Of a stretch of DNA of 64,000 bases, positions 53,837 through 64,000 are shown piece by piece. Where the stretch lies: NCBI GenBank assembly GCA_054601695.1, contig BAAHQB010000119.1, positions 514,305 through 578,304 of the forward strand, read 5' to 3'. Position 1 is the stretch's first letter; the number at the start of each line of letters is the position of its first letter. Source of the DNA: Amorphochlora amoebiformis. Lineage: Eukaryota; Cercozoa; Chlorarachniophyceae. Under the pieces are notes generated by a model. That model had not been told where the DNA came from and did not search any database. It worked only from the letters and a program-made list of their open reading frames with translations. Position numbers and translations under genes: made by a program.

Positions 53837-54115
53837 ATATCTATATATAGATATATATATATGTATAGGCCATAGGAATATGTATAAATTAATGTATATA
53901 TTATGACGTTTGTAAAAAATATAAAGTTTCATTGCATACACAATCAGATTATAGATAATAAAACCTGTTAAGTTACTTTTCAATTTTTATTTGACCAGGC
54001 CCATCCATCCGGTTTGTCAGCAAATCGTGGGTTTTTTGGCTGTCGCCACTTCTCGAAGGCGAACGAGTACCTCGTTAGTAAAGGCAAGCAGCCAATAGAT
54101 TGGTCGCTGCCTTAA
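46425..54115 (+). CDS. UNG: Uracil-DNA glycosylase with N-terminal DUF3820-like module, at least 16 exons, 5' end unresolved
   Basis: Family-1 UDG, which removes uracil from DNA to start base-excision repair. Exons 46425-46510, 47410-47462, 47534-47571, 47643-47719, 48112-48149, 48267-48299, 48818-48865, 49270-49297, 49441-49553, 50247-50283, 51117-51196, 51748-51819, 52021-52083, 52683-52762, 52864-52921 and 53999-54115 join in phase. Catalytic domain seen: [20 protein letters not shown] (Asp of GQDPYH is the general base), [19 protein letters not shown], and [20 protein letters not shown] (HPS loop). Final residues PIDWSLP match the UDG C-terminus. Upstream, exons 2-4 encode [15 protein letters not shown] and YIEWLVHN, a DUF3820-like module. 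Exon 1 has [16 protein letters not shown], resembling the PCNA-binding and NLS leader of nuclear UNG2, but the PIP Gln is absent. Nuclear location is inferred. Confidence 0.92.
47475..47533 (+). repeat. Telomeric CCCTAA array forming most of UNG intron 2
   Basis: Of the 71-nt intron 47463-47533, about 50 nt are CCCTAA/TCCTAA units, and the 3' splice site is the last unit altered to CCTAAG. Confidence 0.95.
48873..49205 (+). repeat. Degenerate CCCTAA tract filling UNG intron 7
   Basis: From just after the donor at 48866, about 330 bp consist of imperfect AACCCTAACCC-type units with interruptions. Confidence 0.9.
52110..52142 (-). mobile_element. Short relic of the LTR-like element
   Basis: In UNG intron 13, TTACCGGCCTACCAGACCGC matches the terminal segment of the element at 25513-25908 with one or two differences. 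Too short to classify alone. Confidence 0.45.
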
Positions 54116-54386
54116 TTGCACAGTTAACTTTAACGGTTACAAAACATGATAATTACAAAGACTAGAAGAGTCATGTAGAATTACTAGATTGCTAAACTAT
54201 TATATTAAGATTTAGTCTGTTAGTACTGCTAGTACTTTAGTACTATACTACAGAATTATGCCTAGACTAGCTAGAAAACCGATCGCGAAATTAGTCGAAA
54301 GATAGACACTTTAGCATCTAGAGATTATAACTATAGTTGCAATTGATAACCTTGATAATGCAACGTCCAGAATGTGCACAGAAAAT
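54116..54386. other. Tail-to-tail intergenic region with CTAG-rich island
   Basis: 271 bp between the UNG stop (+) and the stop of the unrecognised gene (-). About eight CTAG sites lie in 54160-54330, including CTAGCTAG. No TA microsatellite and no exon. Confidence 0.75.
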
Positions 54387-54629
54387 TTAGTCATAGCCTT
54401 GCCCACTATCGTACGCCGCTTGGTATCTAAAAATCTTCCGGTTTCTAATCTCCATTTCCTCTGTTGATACGTCGTCGGCGCCGGCGATAAACCCTTCAAA
54501 ATTTCCCTTTCGTTTCCTGAAATATATAAATTATATGTGTAAATAACTAAATAAAGTTAGGTATATATACTCCTTTATTTATTTGTTCATATATGTACAT
54601 ATATGTGCATATATATGCATATATATATA

Positions 54630-54675
<46 letters not shown>

Positions 54676-55346
54676 CATATATATATACACATATATATGA
54701 ACATCAGATATATGCAGAACATATATTTACATCTACCGATGAAGTATCTGTAAAGAAGAGCTCAATACTACTACAAGAAGTATTAATACGCACCTTCGTA
54801 CATCTAACATAAGAAGCGAATATTGCTACGAACCTTCTTAAGCGTCGATTCTTACGCTGGTGAAGTATTAGTCGGGATTCATTTCGGGGCATTAACGCCA
54901 TTGATTCATCTAAATGTACGCATATTATTATTATTATTATTATATATATATATATCTATAATATATATATATATATATATATGTATATAAATGTACTAGC
55001 ACCAGGTATACTATATATGAATATAGATATGTATAGATGTATGCTGTTGATATAATGTAAATTTGTATATATAAATATATAAATTATATACTTATACGTA
55101 CGTATATAATACATGCATATGTATTTGCTAATTACCTATGGGCATATCTTCCGACGTTGGCATGGTCTTCTCTAATGAGCTAACACTAGAATAACACAAC
55201 ATATATCTATAAATATACTTATATATGTATGTAACTATATCCATATACATTTATATCTGTATCTACATATGTATATATATATATATATATTTGCATATAT
55301 ATATATATACATATGTGCATACATGTCTATATATATATATGTAGTA

Positions 55347-55382
<36 letters not shown>

Positions 55383-55557
55383 GTACACACACATATATAT
55401 ATATATATTATATTTGACAAGATGTAATAAGTAAATATATTTAAAGATACCATATGTCACATGAGCTGGAGAGTAACGAAGAGTCGGAGAGAGAAGAGAG
55501 ATACATCAAGAACGGGGTAACAAAAGTGAGAATTATATTATGTATACATGTCTTGAG

Positions 55558-55611
<54 letters not shown>

Positions 55612-55666
55612 TGCATATGTAGAATACATATTTATATACATGTACATATATATATATATATATACG

Positions 55667-55697
<31 letters not shown>

Positions 55698-55700
55698 ATA

Positions 55701-55756
<56 letters not shown>

Positions 55757-56013
55757 TATGCATATAAATTTTTATATGTAGTTATATATGTATACTGTAG
55801 AACCTCATGTCTGGAATATTTTCTTTTATCCATTGGGTGACTGCCTTCTTATCGTTGGATTCAAACATATTGTACAAGCTGCGCATAGGTACAATTGTAT
55901 TCATGTACAATTTCTTTCTATACATGTATATATATATGTATATACATATATATATGCAAATCATTAACACACATATACACACACGGTAACATATATACAT
56001 AATAGATATATAC

Positions 56014-56055
<42 letters not shown>

Positions 56056-56068
56056 CTGCATGCATTTG

Positions 56069-56115
<47 letters not shown>

Positions 56116-56182
56116 GTGTGTGTATTACGTGTGTCTATACACATAATATGCATACACATACATATGTATAACACACATACAT

Positions 56183-56234
<52 letters not shown>

Positions 56235-56271
56235 ACATATGCATGTAAATTATGTAAATGTATAAACGTAG

Positions 56272-56318
<47 letters not shown>

Positions 56319-56408
56319 TACATATGTACGTATAATATTCAAAATATATATGTATATATGTGCATAATAGTATTTTACACACAAACATATATTATATATA
56401 TAGATATA

Positions 56409-56459
<51 letters not shown>

Positions 56460-56588
56460 ATATATACATATAACATCGTTTCATAGCAATAATAACATTG
56501 TACCGGGAGACCTCCATGACTTCATTAAACAATGTCCGATTACCCTATAATCATATGTATGTATATATTACGTACACACAAATATAAA

Positions 56589-56620
<32 letters not shown>

Positions 56621-56836
56621 GTGAATATATATATATATATATATATATAAATATATATAGATAAATATATATATATATATATTAGATATGAATACATATA
56701 TATATATATATATATGTTTATATACATATATATATGGAAACACATGTGTTCATTTATGTGTGTATGTATGTGTATGTGCACGTATAAATGTAATTGGAAA
56801 GATAAAATATTCCCATGAAAACATATACATATATGT

Positions 56837-56878
<42 letters not shown>

Positions 56879-56933
56879 CATTTATCCACACACACAAACA
56901 CACACACACACACATATATATATATGTATGTAG

Positions 56934-56974
<41 letters not shown>

Positions 56975-57095
56975 TTATAAGCGTCAGTATAATGATGGTA
57001 CATTTCATACGTGCACGCACAGGCAAACACACATACATATATACATAATATATATATATATATATATATATATGTATTATATATATATATATGTA

Positions 57096-57133
<38 letters not shown>

Positions 57134-57213
57134 AAAATATATATGTGTGTATGTACGAATATATAGATACATACATATTATATATGTATGTATATGTATG
57201 TATATATATACAC

Positions 57214-57264
<51 letters not shown>

Positions 57265-57267
57265 ATA

Positions 57268-57332
<65 letters not shown>

Positions 57333-57409
57333 ATGTAAGAGCGTACATGTACGCACATCACGTGGATACTTGTGTATTAAGATTGTATTCAAATGTATGT
57401 ATATATATA

Positions 57410-57444
<35 letters not shown>

Positions 57445-57633
57445 CGTACCCCATATGGCAGTCCCTCTTTTTGGCATACCCATCTCTCATTTGTTGTCTG
57501 AAGGGATGCGTATATTACATATATGCAGGTATTTATATTACATATATGCAGGTATTTATACAAATCATACATGTATATATATATATATGTATTATACAAA
57601 CGTACATTTATATATGCATTCATGTAAATATAT

Positions 57634-57668
<35 letters not shown>

Positions 57669-57827
57669 GTGTGTGCGTGTGTGTGTTTATAATGTATATA
57701 TGTCCTACGAACATCTCTCTCTCTCTTTCTCTCTCTCTCTATATATATATATATGTATATGTAATATATTTATAATGTATGTCACGTGAGTCTGATCAAT
57801 CACGAGTATATAATCGTATGTTTAGAT

Positions 57828-57876
<49 letters not shown>

Positions 57877-58355
57877 TATGTATAAATATATACACCTAAT
57901 GGTATATAGATATTGATATATACACATATGTAATAAACATGTATACGTATATATATATATGTATAAATATAATATGTATTATATATTTTCGCAGTACATA
58001 CTATATGCGTGTATATTGCATATTCATACATATGTTTATATTTGCTTTCTATATATATATATATATATATATATATGTTATATACATATAGAATATATAT
58101 GTAGATGTGCGCATATGTATATGTGTATACACATGTAGATGTTGGTTATATATATATATATATGTATATATGTATATATATATATATATATGTAACATAT
58201 ATATATATGTGTATGTTCGTTATATTCTATATGTATATATATTTTTTTATATATGTATATATATTTAGATACATACATGCAGAATATAGACTCCGTATGT
58301 GCATGTACGCATATCTATCTATCTATCTATATATATCTCTATATATATATACGGA

Positions 58356-58390
<35 letters not shown>

Positions 58391-58412
58391 ATGGAATATA
58401 TATATATATATG

Positions 58413-58458
<46 letters not shown>

Positions 58459-58483
58459 AGAGATATATGTAGTAGTACGCATG

Positions 58484-58514
<31 letters not shown>

Positions 58515-58725
58515 GTATATCTAATATTTATATACATTTACAAAGATATGTATAATATATACATTGATGCATATATTTATACATATATATATATATATAT
58601 TATATGTGTATATATGTGTATATATATATAATATAATATGTGTTTACATATGTATATATATATATATATATATATCTATCTAATTGCCAACACAGTTGTG
58701 TAAATTGGTTGCCATCAGTGTATAT

Positions 58726-58760
<35 letters not shown>

Positions 58761-60125
58761 CATTTATATATGTATGTATACCTATATATGTATGTGTATA
58801 ATATACGGATATATGTATATATATATATATATAACAATATAATATATATATATATATATATATATTTAGATATATATACATATATATATATATTATATAT
58901 TATATATATATATATATATATATTTAGATATATATACATATATATATATTATATATTATGTATATATGTGTATATACAGAAAAATGCGAACATACCGTTG
59001 TGCCAAATTGGTTGCCTTCAAATGTCTTCGTCGTCGATAGATCCGAAACCCCCCCCTCCTAACACACATTCATGCAAACTCACCTAACCGCTAAAACAAG
59101 CCTTTGGAGCTACATTGGAATGGGGAGTGAGAGAGAGAGAGAGAAAGAGATCGTGTGAGAGAGAAAGAGAGCGTGAGAGAGCGTGGGAGAGAGAGAAAGA
59201 GCGTGAGAGAGAGAGGAGAGCGTGAGAGAGAGAGAGAGAAAGAGAGAGCGTGTGAGAGAGAAAGAGAGCGTGAGAAAAGGGTAAGTGAGACGAGAGAGAG
59301 AGAGAGAGAGGGAGAGGGGGTAGATGAGACAGATAGAGCGAGAGAGGTTGAGAGAGAGGCATTGAGATGAGAGAGAGAGATGAGAGGAAAAAAATCATAC
59401 GGAAAGAAGGAGATTGAGAGTACTAGTCGCAGATTAGGATTAGTAATGGCACAGGATCGAGCTTAGGGTTAGCGCCAGAGACATTAGGGTTAGGAGCTTG
59501 GGTTAAGATCAGATTATTCAGCATGTCTTAGTCCGAGGACCATTGACTCCTCCACATTGGGGCTATAAAGGCTGGGGTAGGATTAGGGTTAGGCCCAGGG
59601 TTACAACTACGCTGGAACCAGGTTAGGATTAGGGTTAGGGTAGGGTTAGGATGGGGGTTAGGGTAGCGCTTGGATTGGGTTGTAGTAGGGTTAAAACTGG
59701 GGAGGGAGGTTAGGTTAGGATTAGGGTTAGAATTTTGTACCCCCGGGTAGTCACTAATGTTCATCCCCCAGCGGGCCAAAAGGGCCTTTCTATCCTCTGT
59801 TTTCTTCCTTTGGATAAATATGTTGTGTGTGGTATGTGTGATATGTCTAGGTTAATATATAAACATATATATATATATATATTATGTTTATAGTATGTAA
59901 AAAGATATATCTGTATTTATTATTTTTTCGTTCGCATGTGGTATATATATATATATATATATATTTGTGTATATATTAATATGTATAAATTATATATACA
60001 TACATGCATATATATATTTATATATATATATATACATACACATATATAAGTACAGTATGCAAAATTAAGTATACGCATATACACACACATATATATATAT
60101 TTATAAATATATATATAAATATATG

Positions 60126-60157
<32 letters not shown>

Positions 60158-60873
60158 CATATACACATATATATATGAAACATGTTTCACAATTAAAAAC
60201 ACATATTACCTCCGGTGTGCGGCCTCTTTAGCTCGTAATAAGCTGCTCATCTCATCAACTCCGTGCATATCCTGTTCATATATTCACATATATATTTGTA
60301 TATATTATACATATATATATATATATATATATATAAATATACATATATAATATTCATATGTTCATCAGATGGAGAAGGGTAGAGGAGAGCGACCAGATAC
60401 TGAAAAAGAGAGACTGAGAGAGACAGGGACATAAATAGAGAGAGAGAGATATGAGAGAGAGAGATGAGAGAGACAAAGAGAGAGAAGACACAAGAGAGAA
60501 GAGAGACAGAGAGAAGAGAGCCGAGGGAGAGAAAGAGAGAGAGAGAAAAAGAGAGAGAGAGAGGAAGAAAGAAGAGAGAGGAAGAAAGAGAGAGAGAGGA
60601 AGAAAGAGAGAGAGAGGAAGAAAGAGAGAGAGAGGAAGAAAGAGAGGAGAGAGAGAGAAAGAGAGAGAGAGGAAGAAAGAGAGAGAGAGGAAGAAAGAGA
60701 GAGGAGAGAGATAGAGACAGAGAGAAAGAGAGAGAGAAAAAGAGAGAGAGAAAGAGAGAGAGATTGGCGAGGGAGGTAGGTAGGGAAGGAAGCAGAGAGA
60801 GAAAAAGAAAAGTAGCATATATATATATATATATATATATGTTCCACATCATATTTCCGTATGTATACATATA

Positions 60874-60916
<43 letters not shown>

Positions 60917-60960
60917 GTTCCATATGATATTTCCGTATATATATATATATATATATATGT

Positions 60961-61003
<43 letters not shown>

Positions 61004-61043
61004 TACCTCAGTGTTAGTATGCAGTGATATGTTACATATATAA

Positions 61044-61097
<54 letters not shown>

Positions 61098-61202
61098 GTA
61101 TGATTACCTCAGCATGCGATGATACACACATATATATATATATATATATACACATACACATACACATGTGTAATGCATACACACATACACATACAAACAT
61201 AT

Positions 61203-61247
<45 letters not shown>

Positions 61248-61249
61248 TC

Positions 61250-61298
<49 letters not shown>

Positions 61299-61319
61299 TA
61301 TATATATATTTATATATAC

Positions 61320-61372
<53 letters not shown>

Positions 61373-61898
61373 CATGTATGTATATGCATATGCATTGTAT
61401 ACTCTCTCTGTCTCTCTCTCTGTATATATATATATAATATATATATATATATGGATATACACACACACACACATATATATATATATCCATATATATATAT
61501 ATATTTATATCCATATATACATCTATATATATATATATATGTATATGCATAATACATGTATACATATATATTATATATATATATATACAGATATGTATAT
61601 ATATATGTATATGTGTAGGTACACATGTATATTTGTATGTAGGATTACCTCAGTCTCTGTATGAGGTGATGATACGTTACATGGTTTGGGAGACCCGACA
61701 CGCCTCTGCCTCTCTCGTTTCCTGGTATCAGTGTGTCGATGTGTGTATATATATATATATCGATATATATAACACATATATTATATTTATATACATATAT
61801 ATATATATATATAATGTGTGCATACATTATCATTGCATGTAGGCATATCTACTACACGCTTTCTATATTATTCCTATGTATAGGTATAATACATATCA

Positions 61899-61941
<43 letters not shown>

Positions 61942-62682
61942 AGATAAATGCACACACATATATATGCATATATATATATATATATATATGTATACATATA
62001 CTTTGTACACACACACGCACACGCACATATATATATATATATATATATATATGCATATATATTTAAAGCTTTATATGTACATAAATGCATGTATATAGGT
62101 ATATATAAAGGTATATAATATATACATAAATATATATATATAATATATATATATATATATAATATATATATACATATATACATATATATATATATATACA
62201 TATATATATTTCAAAAAATGACAGTTACTGTATTGAGAAATGTAGTGTTGTGTTATGTATATGTAGATTATCAAGCTGTAATAGTCTATAAATATATAAA
62301 ATACACACTGTACATGTACATATTTACATATATATATATATATATTGTTTAACATATACATACGTGTACACTTGTACAGTACACTTAGAGTTCACAGTAG
62401 TCGGTCCGATATTGTCTTGCCAATAGATGTATTATAAAGAGCCCGTATAAATATATATGTATGCATATATATGTGTATGCACAATATAATTAAATATATC
62501 TGTATGCATGATGTATATACATATGCATTCATCTATGTATTTATATATATATATATACACACACACATATATATATATGTATGCATTCTATATATATATA
62601 TATATATATAAATATATATATTTATTATATGTATTTTTTCTACTGCGTATATAGATTCACAAACATAGATAGATATATTTAA

Positions 62683-62721
<39 letters not shown>

Positions 62722-62896
62722 TATATTAATACCTCACAGTAGTTGGTTCGACATCGCACACAGTTTTGTTGGTTCCCAACAGATTTAGTGTTAAGAGCCC
62801 GTTGGGATGAACAGCTGTGATGGAGCAGGGCTCCCACTATCGAATATTGAAATTGTATGTGTAAATACATACATGTGTTGTGTATACGTACATTTA

Positions 62897-62934
<38 letters not shown>

Positions 62935-63905
62935 TTTTAGTATATATATACATATATAATATATAATATATATGTATATGTACATACATAGTATATACAT
63001 ATATATATATATATATATAAAGTATATTTATGTACATATATACATATGTATATATCTATATATATATATATGTACATATACACATATATACATGCATACG
63101 TGTATATGTATGCGTAAATACATCAAGATAATATATTGCAAAACAGATATAGTGCTTCGCCAATTTTTTTTAGATTTACTAGCAGTAACACTAACAACGA
63201 TAGGATCGTGCGTGTTTAATAAACAAGTGAATGAACACAATTGTATTCATAACCCTATTGTCTTCATGGCACACTTCCAAACCGCTCTCACTCTGCACGC
63301 TGTCATCCTTTGAGTAAATATATTACGTATAATATATATATATATATTTATATATATATATATATATATATGTATACATATGTATATGCAATACATTACA
63401 TATATATATATATATGCATACTATATATAGAAATATTATATATATATATTTATATGTATATGTATATGTGTAATGTGTATATATATATACATATGTATGT
63501 ATATATTGTATATGAATGTTTACTAACATTTTAGCTCTAAGAGTGTTAGATGGGTCTTAAAGTTTAGGAAGGGGTTAGGGCTCGGAGGGAATTAAAGATG
63601 GGCTTCAGGTTTGGATACGTCGACAATATATATAAAAATATATATGTATATATATATATATATATTTGATAATATCTATAAATATTGAATATTTGTATAC
63701 ATTGTAATATACATATTAAACATACATCACACACAAAGTGATTTACCTCACTAATCTCTCTCAAAAGAGTGGAAATGTTGGCCTTCAAGAGTCTCTTCAA
63801 CTCGCCCGTGGGGAGAGACATCGATGACTCTCCCCGGCGAGCTGTACTAGCAGTACTTACGTTCTCAAACTCGACCTCAGAGGTCATAGAATACTCTGGA
63901 ATTCC
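54387..63905 (-). CDS. Unrecognised protein with Tudor-like segment, 3' part of gene, 13-14 exons
   Basis: I do not recognise this gene. Exons, transcript order: 63747-63905, 63254-63307, 62733-62836, 61649-61721, 60210-60271, 59741-59789, 58996-59058, 57450-57497, 56504-56544, 55804-55878, possibly 55451-55465, then 55136-55185, 54834-54909 and 54387-54516. All phases agree, giving 333 codons including stop; the start lies beyond the window or in an unseen exon. Seen: [20 protein letters not shown] (likely helix), [17 protein letters not shown] (exon 62733-62836) with the W-x-I-x-x-V-x-x-N-G pattern of a Tudor-type barrel, basic [27 protein letters not shown] (helix), [17 protein letters not shown], and C-terminal [14 protein letters not shown] resembling a nuclear localisation signal, followed by an acidic tail. 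A nuclear, perhaps methyl-mark or RNA-related role is only a guess. Three exons have damaged partial copies in the following intron. Confidence 0.7.
55451..55465 (-). other. Candidate 15-nt microexon
   Basis: A strong pyrimidine tract on the minus strand ends CTCTCCAG, followed by 15 nt and a donor GTATCT. It is a multiple of three and keeps the phase between exons 55804-55878 and 55136-55185, so it could be constitutive, alternative or absent. Confidence 0.35.
58686..58720 (-). repeat. Partial copy of the 3' end of exon 58996-59058
   Basis: Minus-strand GGCAACCAATTT.CACAAC recurs in the intron downstream of the exon that ends GGCAACCAATTTGGCACAAC. The donor GTATGT has become TGTGTTGG. Confidence 0.7.
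59128..59392 (+). repeat. GA-rich array in intron
   Basis: (GA)n with GCGTGAGAGA units between exons 59741-59789 and 58996-59058 of the minus gene; pure CT in sense. Confidence 0.95.
59430..59735 (+). repeat. Degenerate TTAGGG tract next to a splice donor
   Basis: About 300 bp of imperfect GGGTTAGG units. In the minus direction they start about 6 nt after the donor of exon 59741-59789. Confidence 0.9.
60400..60815 (+). repeat. Long GA/GAA array
   Basis: About 415 bp of GAGAGA with GGAAGAAAGAGA units, in the intron between exons 61649-61721 and 60210-60271. Arg/Glu or Ser/Leu frames here are repeat-derived. Confidence 0.95.
61001..61125 (-). repeat. Two partial copies of the 3' end of exon 61649-61721
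   Basis: Plus-strand GATTACCTCAG (donor GTAATC plus the exon end) followed by related sequence recurs at 61001-61036 and 61102-61125. Both keep an intact GAG|GTAATC donor and lie downstream of the exon in transcript sense. Confidence 0.85.
62393..62446 (-). repeat. Partial copy of the 3' half of exon 62733-62836
   Basis: Plus-strand CACAGTAGTCGGTCCGA and AAGAGCCCGT match the exon's CACAGTAGTTGGTTCGA and AAGAGCCCGT in the same order with a deletion between. The donor is destroyed. Confidence 0.8.
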
Positions 63906-64000
63906 CTGGTATCGCATGTATAGGTTAGATTTGCGTGTGGATTATGGTAATTCTACACGTGTGTGGGTGATAATATTATATATGTGTTTAAATATATAAC

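Noticed and set aside
60247-60967. Long Ser/Leu or Arg/Glu frames
   Set aside because: They are translated GA/CT array.
63168-63313. Plus-strand terminal exon ending ...LTLHAVIL
   Set aside because: The minus-strand exon 63254-63307 on the same DNA fits the phase chain of the surrounding gene.
63850-63880. 19-nt intron (GTAAGTACTG...TAG)
   Set aside because: The frame is open without it and other introns here are at least about 45 nt.

Overview
Nuclear DNA of an intron-rich, probably photosynthetic eukaryotic microbe. There are no operons, tRNAs, rRNAs or CRISPR arrays. Seven conserved genes were rebuilt exon by exon, using GT-AG junctions (two GC-AG), matching reading phase across every junction, and homology remembered from known families. 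An eighth gene is coherent but unrecognised. The DUF1995 protein starts with a signal peptide followed by a basic, Ser/Thr-rich stretch, the form of a bipartite leader for a complex (secondary) plastid. Together with TTAGGG-type telomeric repeats this makes a chlorarachniophyte-like alga one reasonable guess, not a firm one.

Layout. Strands alternate strictly: flavin reductase-like (+, 223-2622), importin beta (-, 4387-9060), DUF1995 plastid protein (+, 9209-18549), UNC119 (-, 20372-21157), TRAPPC3/BET3 (+, 21214-23855), COG6 (-, 24405-45345), uracil-DNA glycosylase with a DUF3820-like N-terminal module (+, about 46425-54115, 5' end unresolved) and an unrecognised nuclear-type protein (-, 54387 to beyond the right edge). 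Head-to-head gaps are tiny (56 and 148 bp between start codons). Tail-to-tail gaps are longer, and all four carry islands unusually rich in CTAG.

Introns fall into two classes: about 45-110 nt, or hundreds to thousands of nt filled by (TA)n/(TATG)n microsatellite. COG6 spreads 1.8 kb of coding sequence over 30 exons and 21 kb. Nearly every long open frame made of Tyr/Ile repeats is translated microsatellite, not a gene. Introns also hold degenerate telomeric arrays, CT/GA tracts, LTR-like insertions and, repeatedly, damaged copies of the 3' end of the exon just upstream.

Functions are housekeeping: nuclear import, Golgi trafficking (TRAPP and COG), lipidated-protein trafficking (UNC119), base-excision repair, flavin-dependent redox and plastid biology. 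Their proximity shows no shared pathway. The most novel items are the duplicated exon ends, the CTAG islands in tail-to-tail gaps, the KEN-box extension on importin beta and the DUF3820-UNG fusion.
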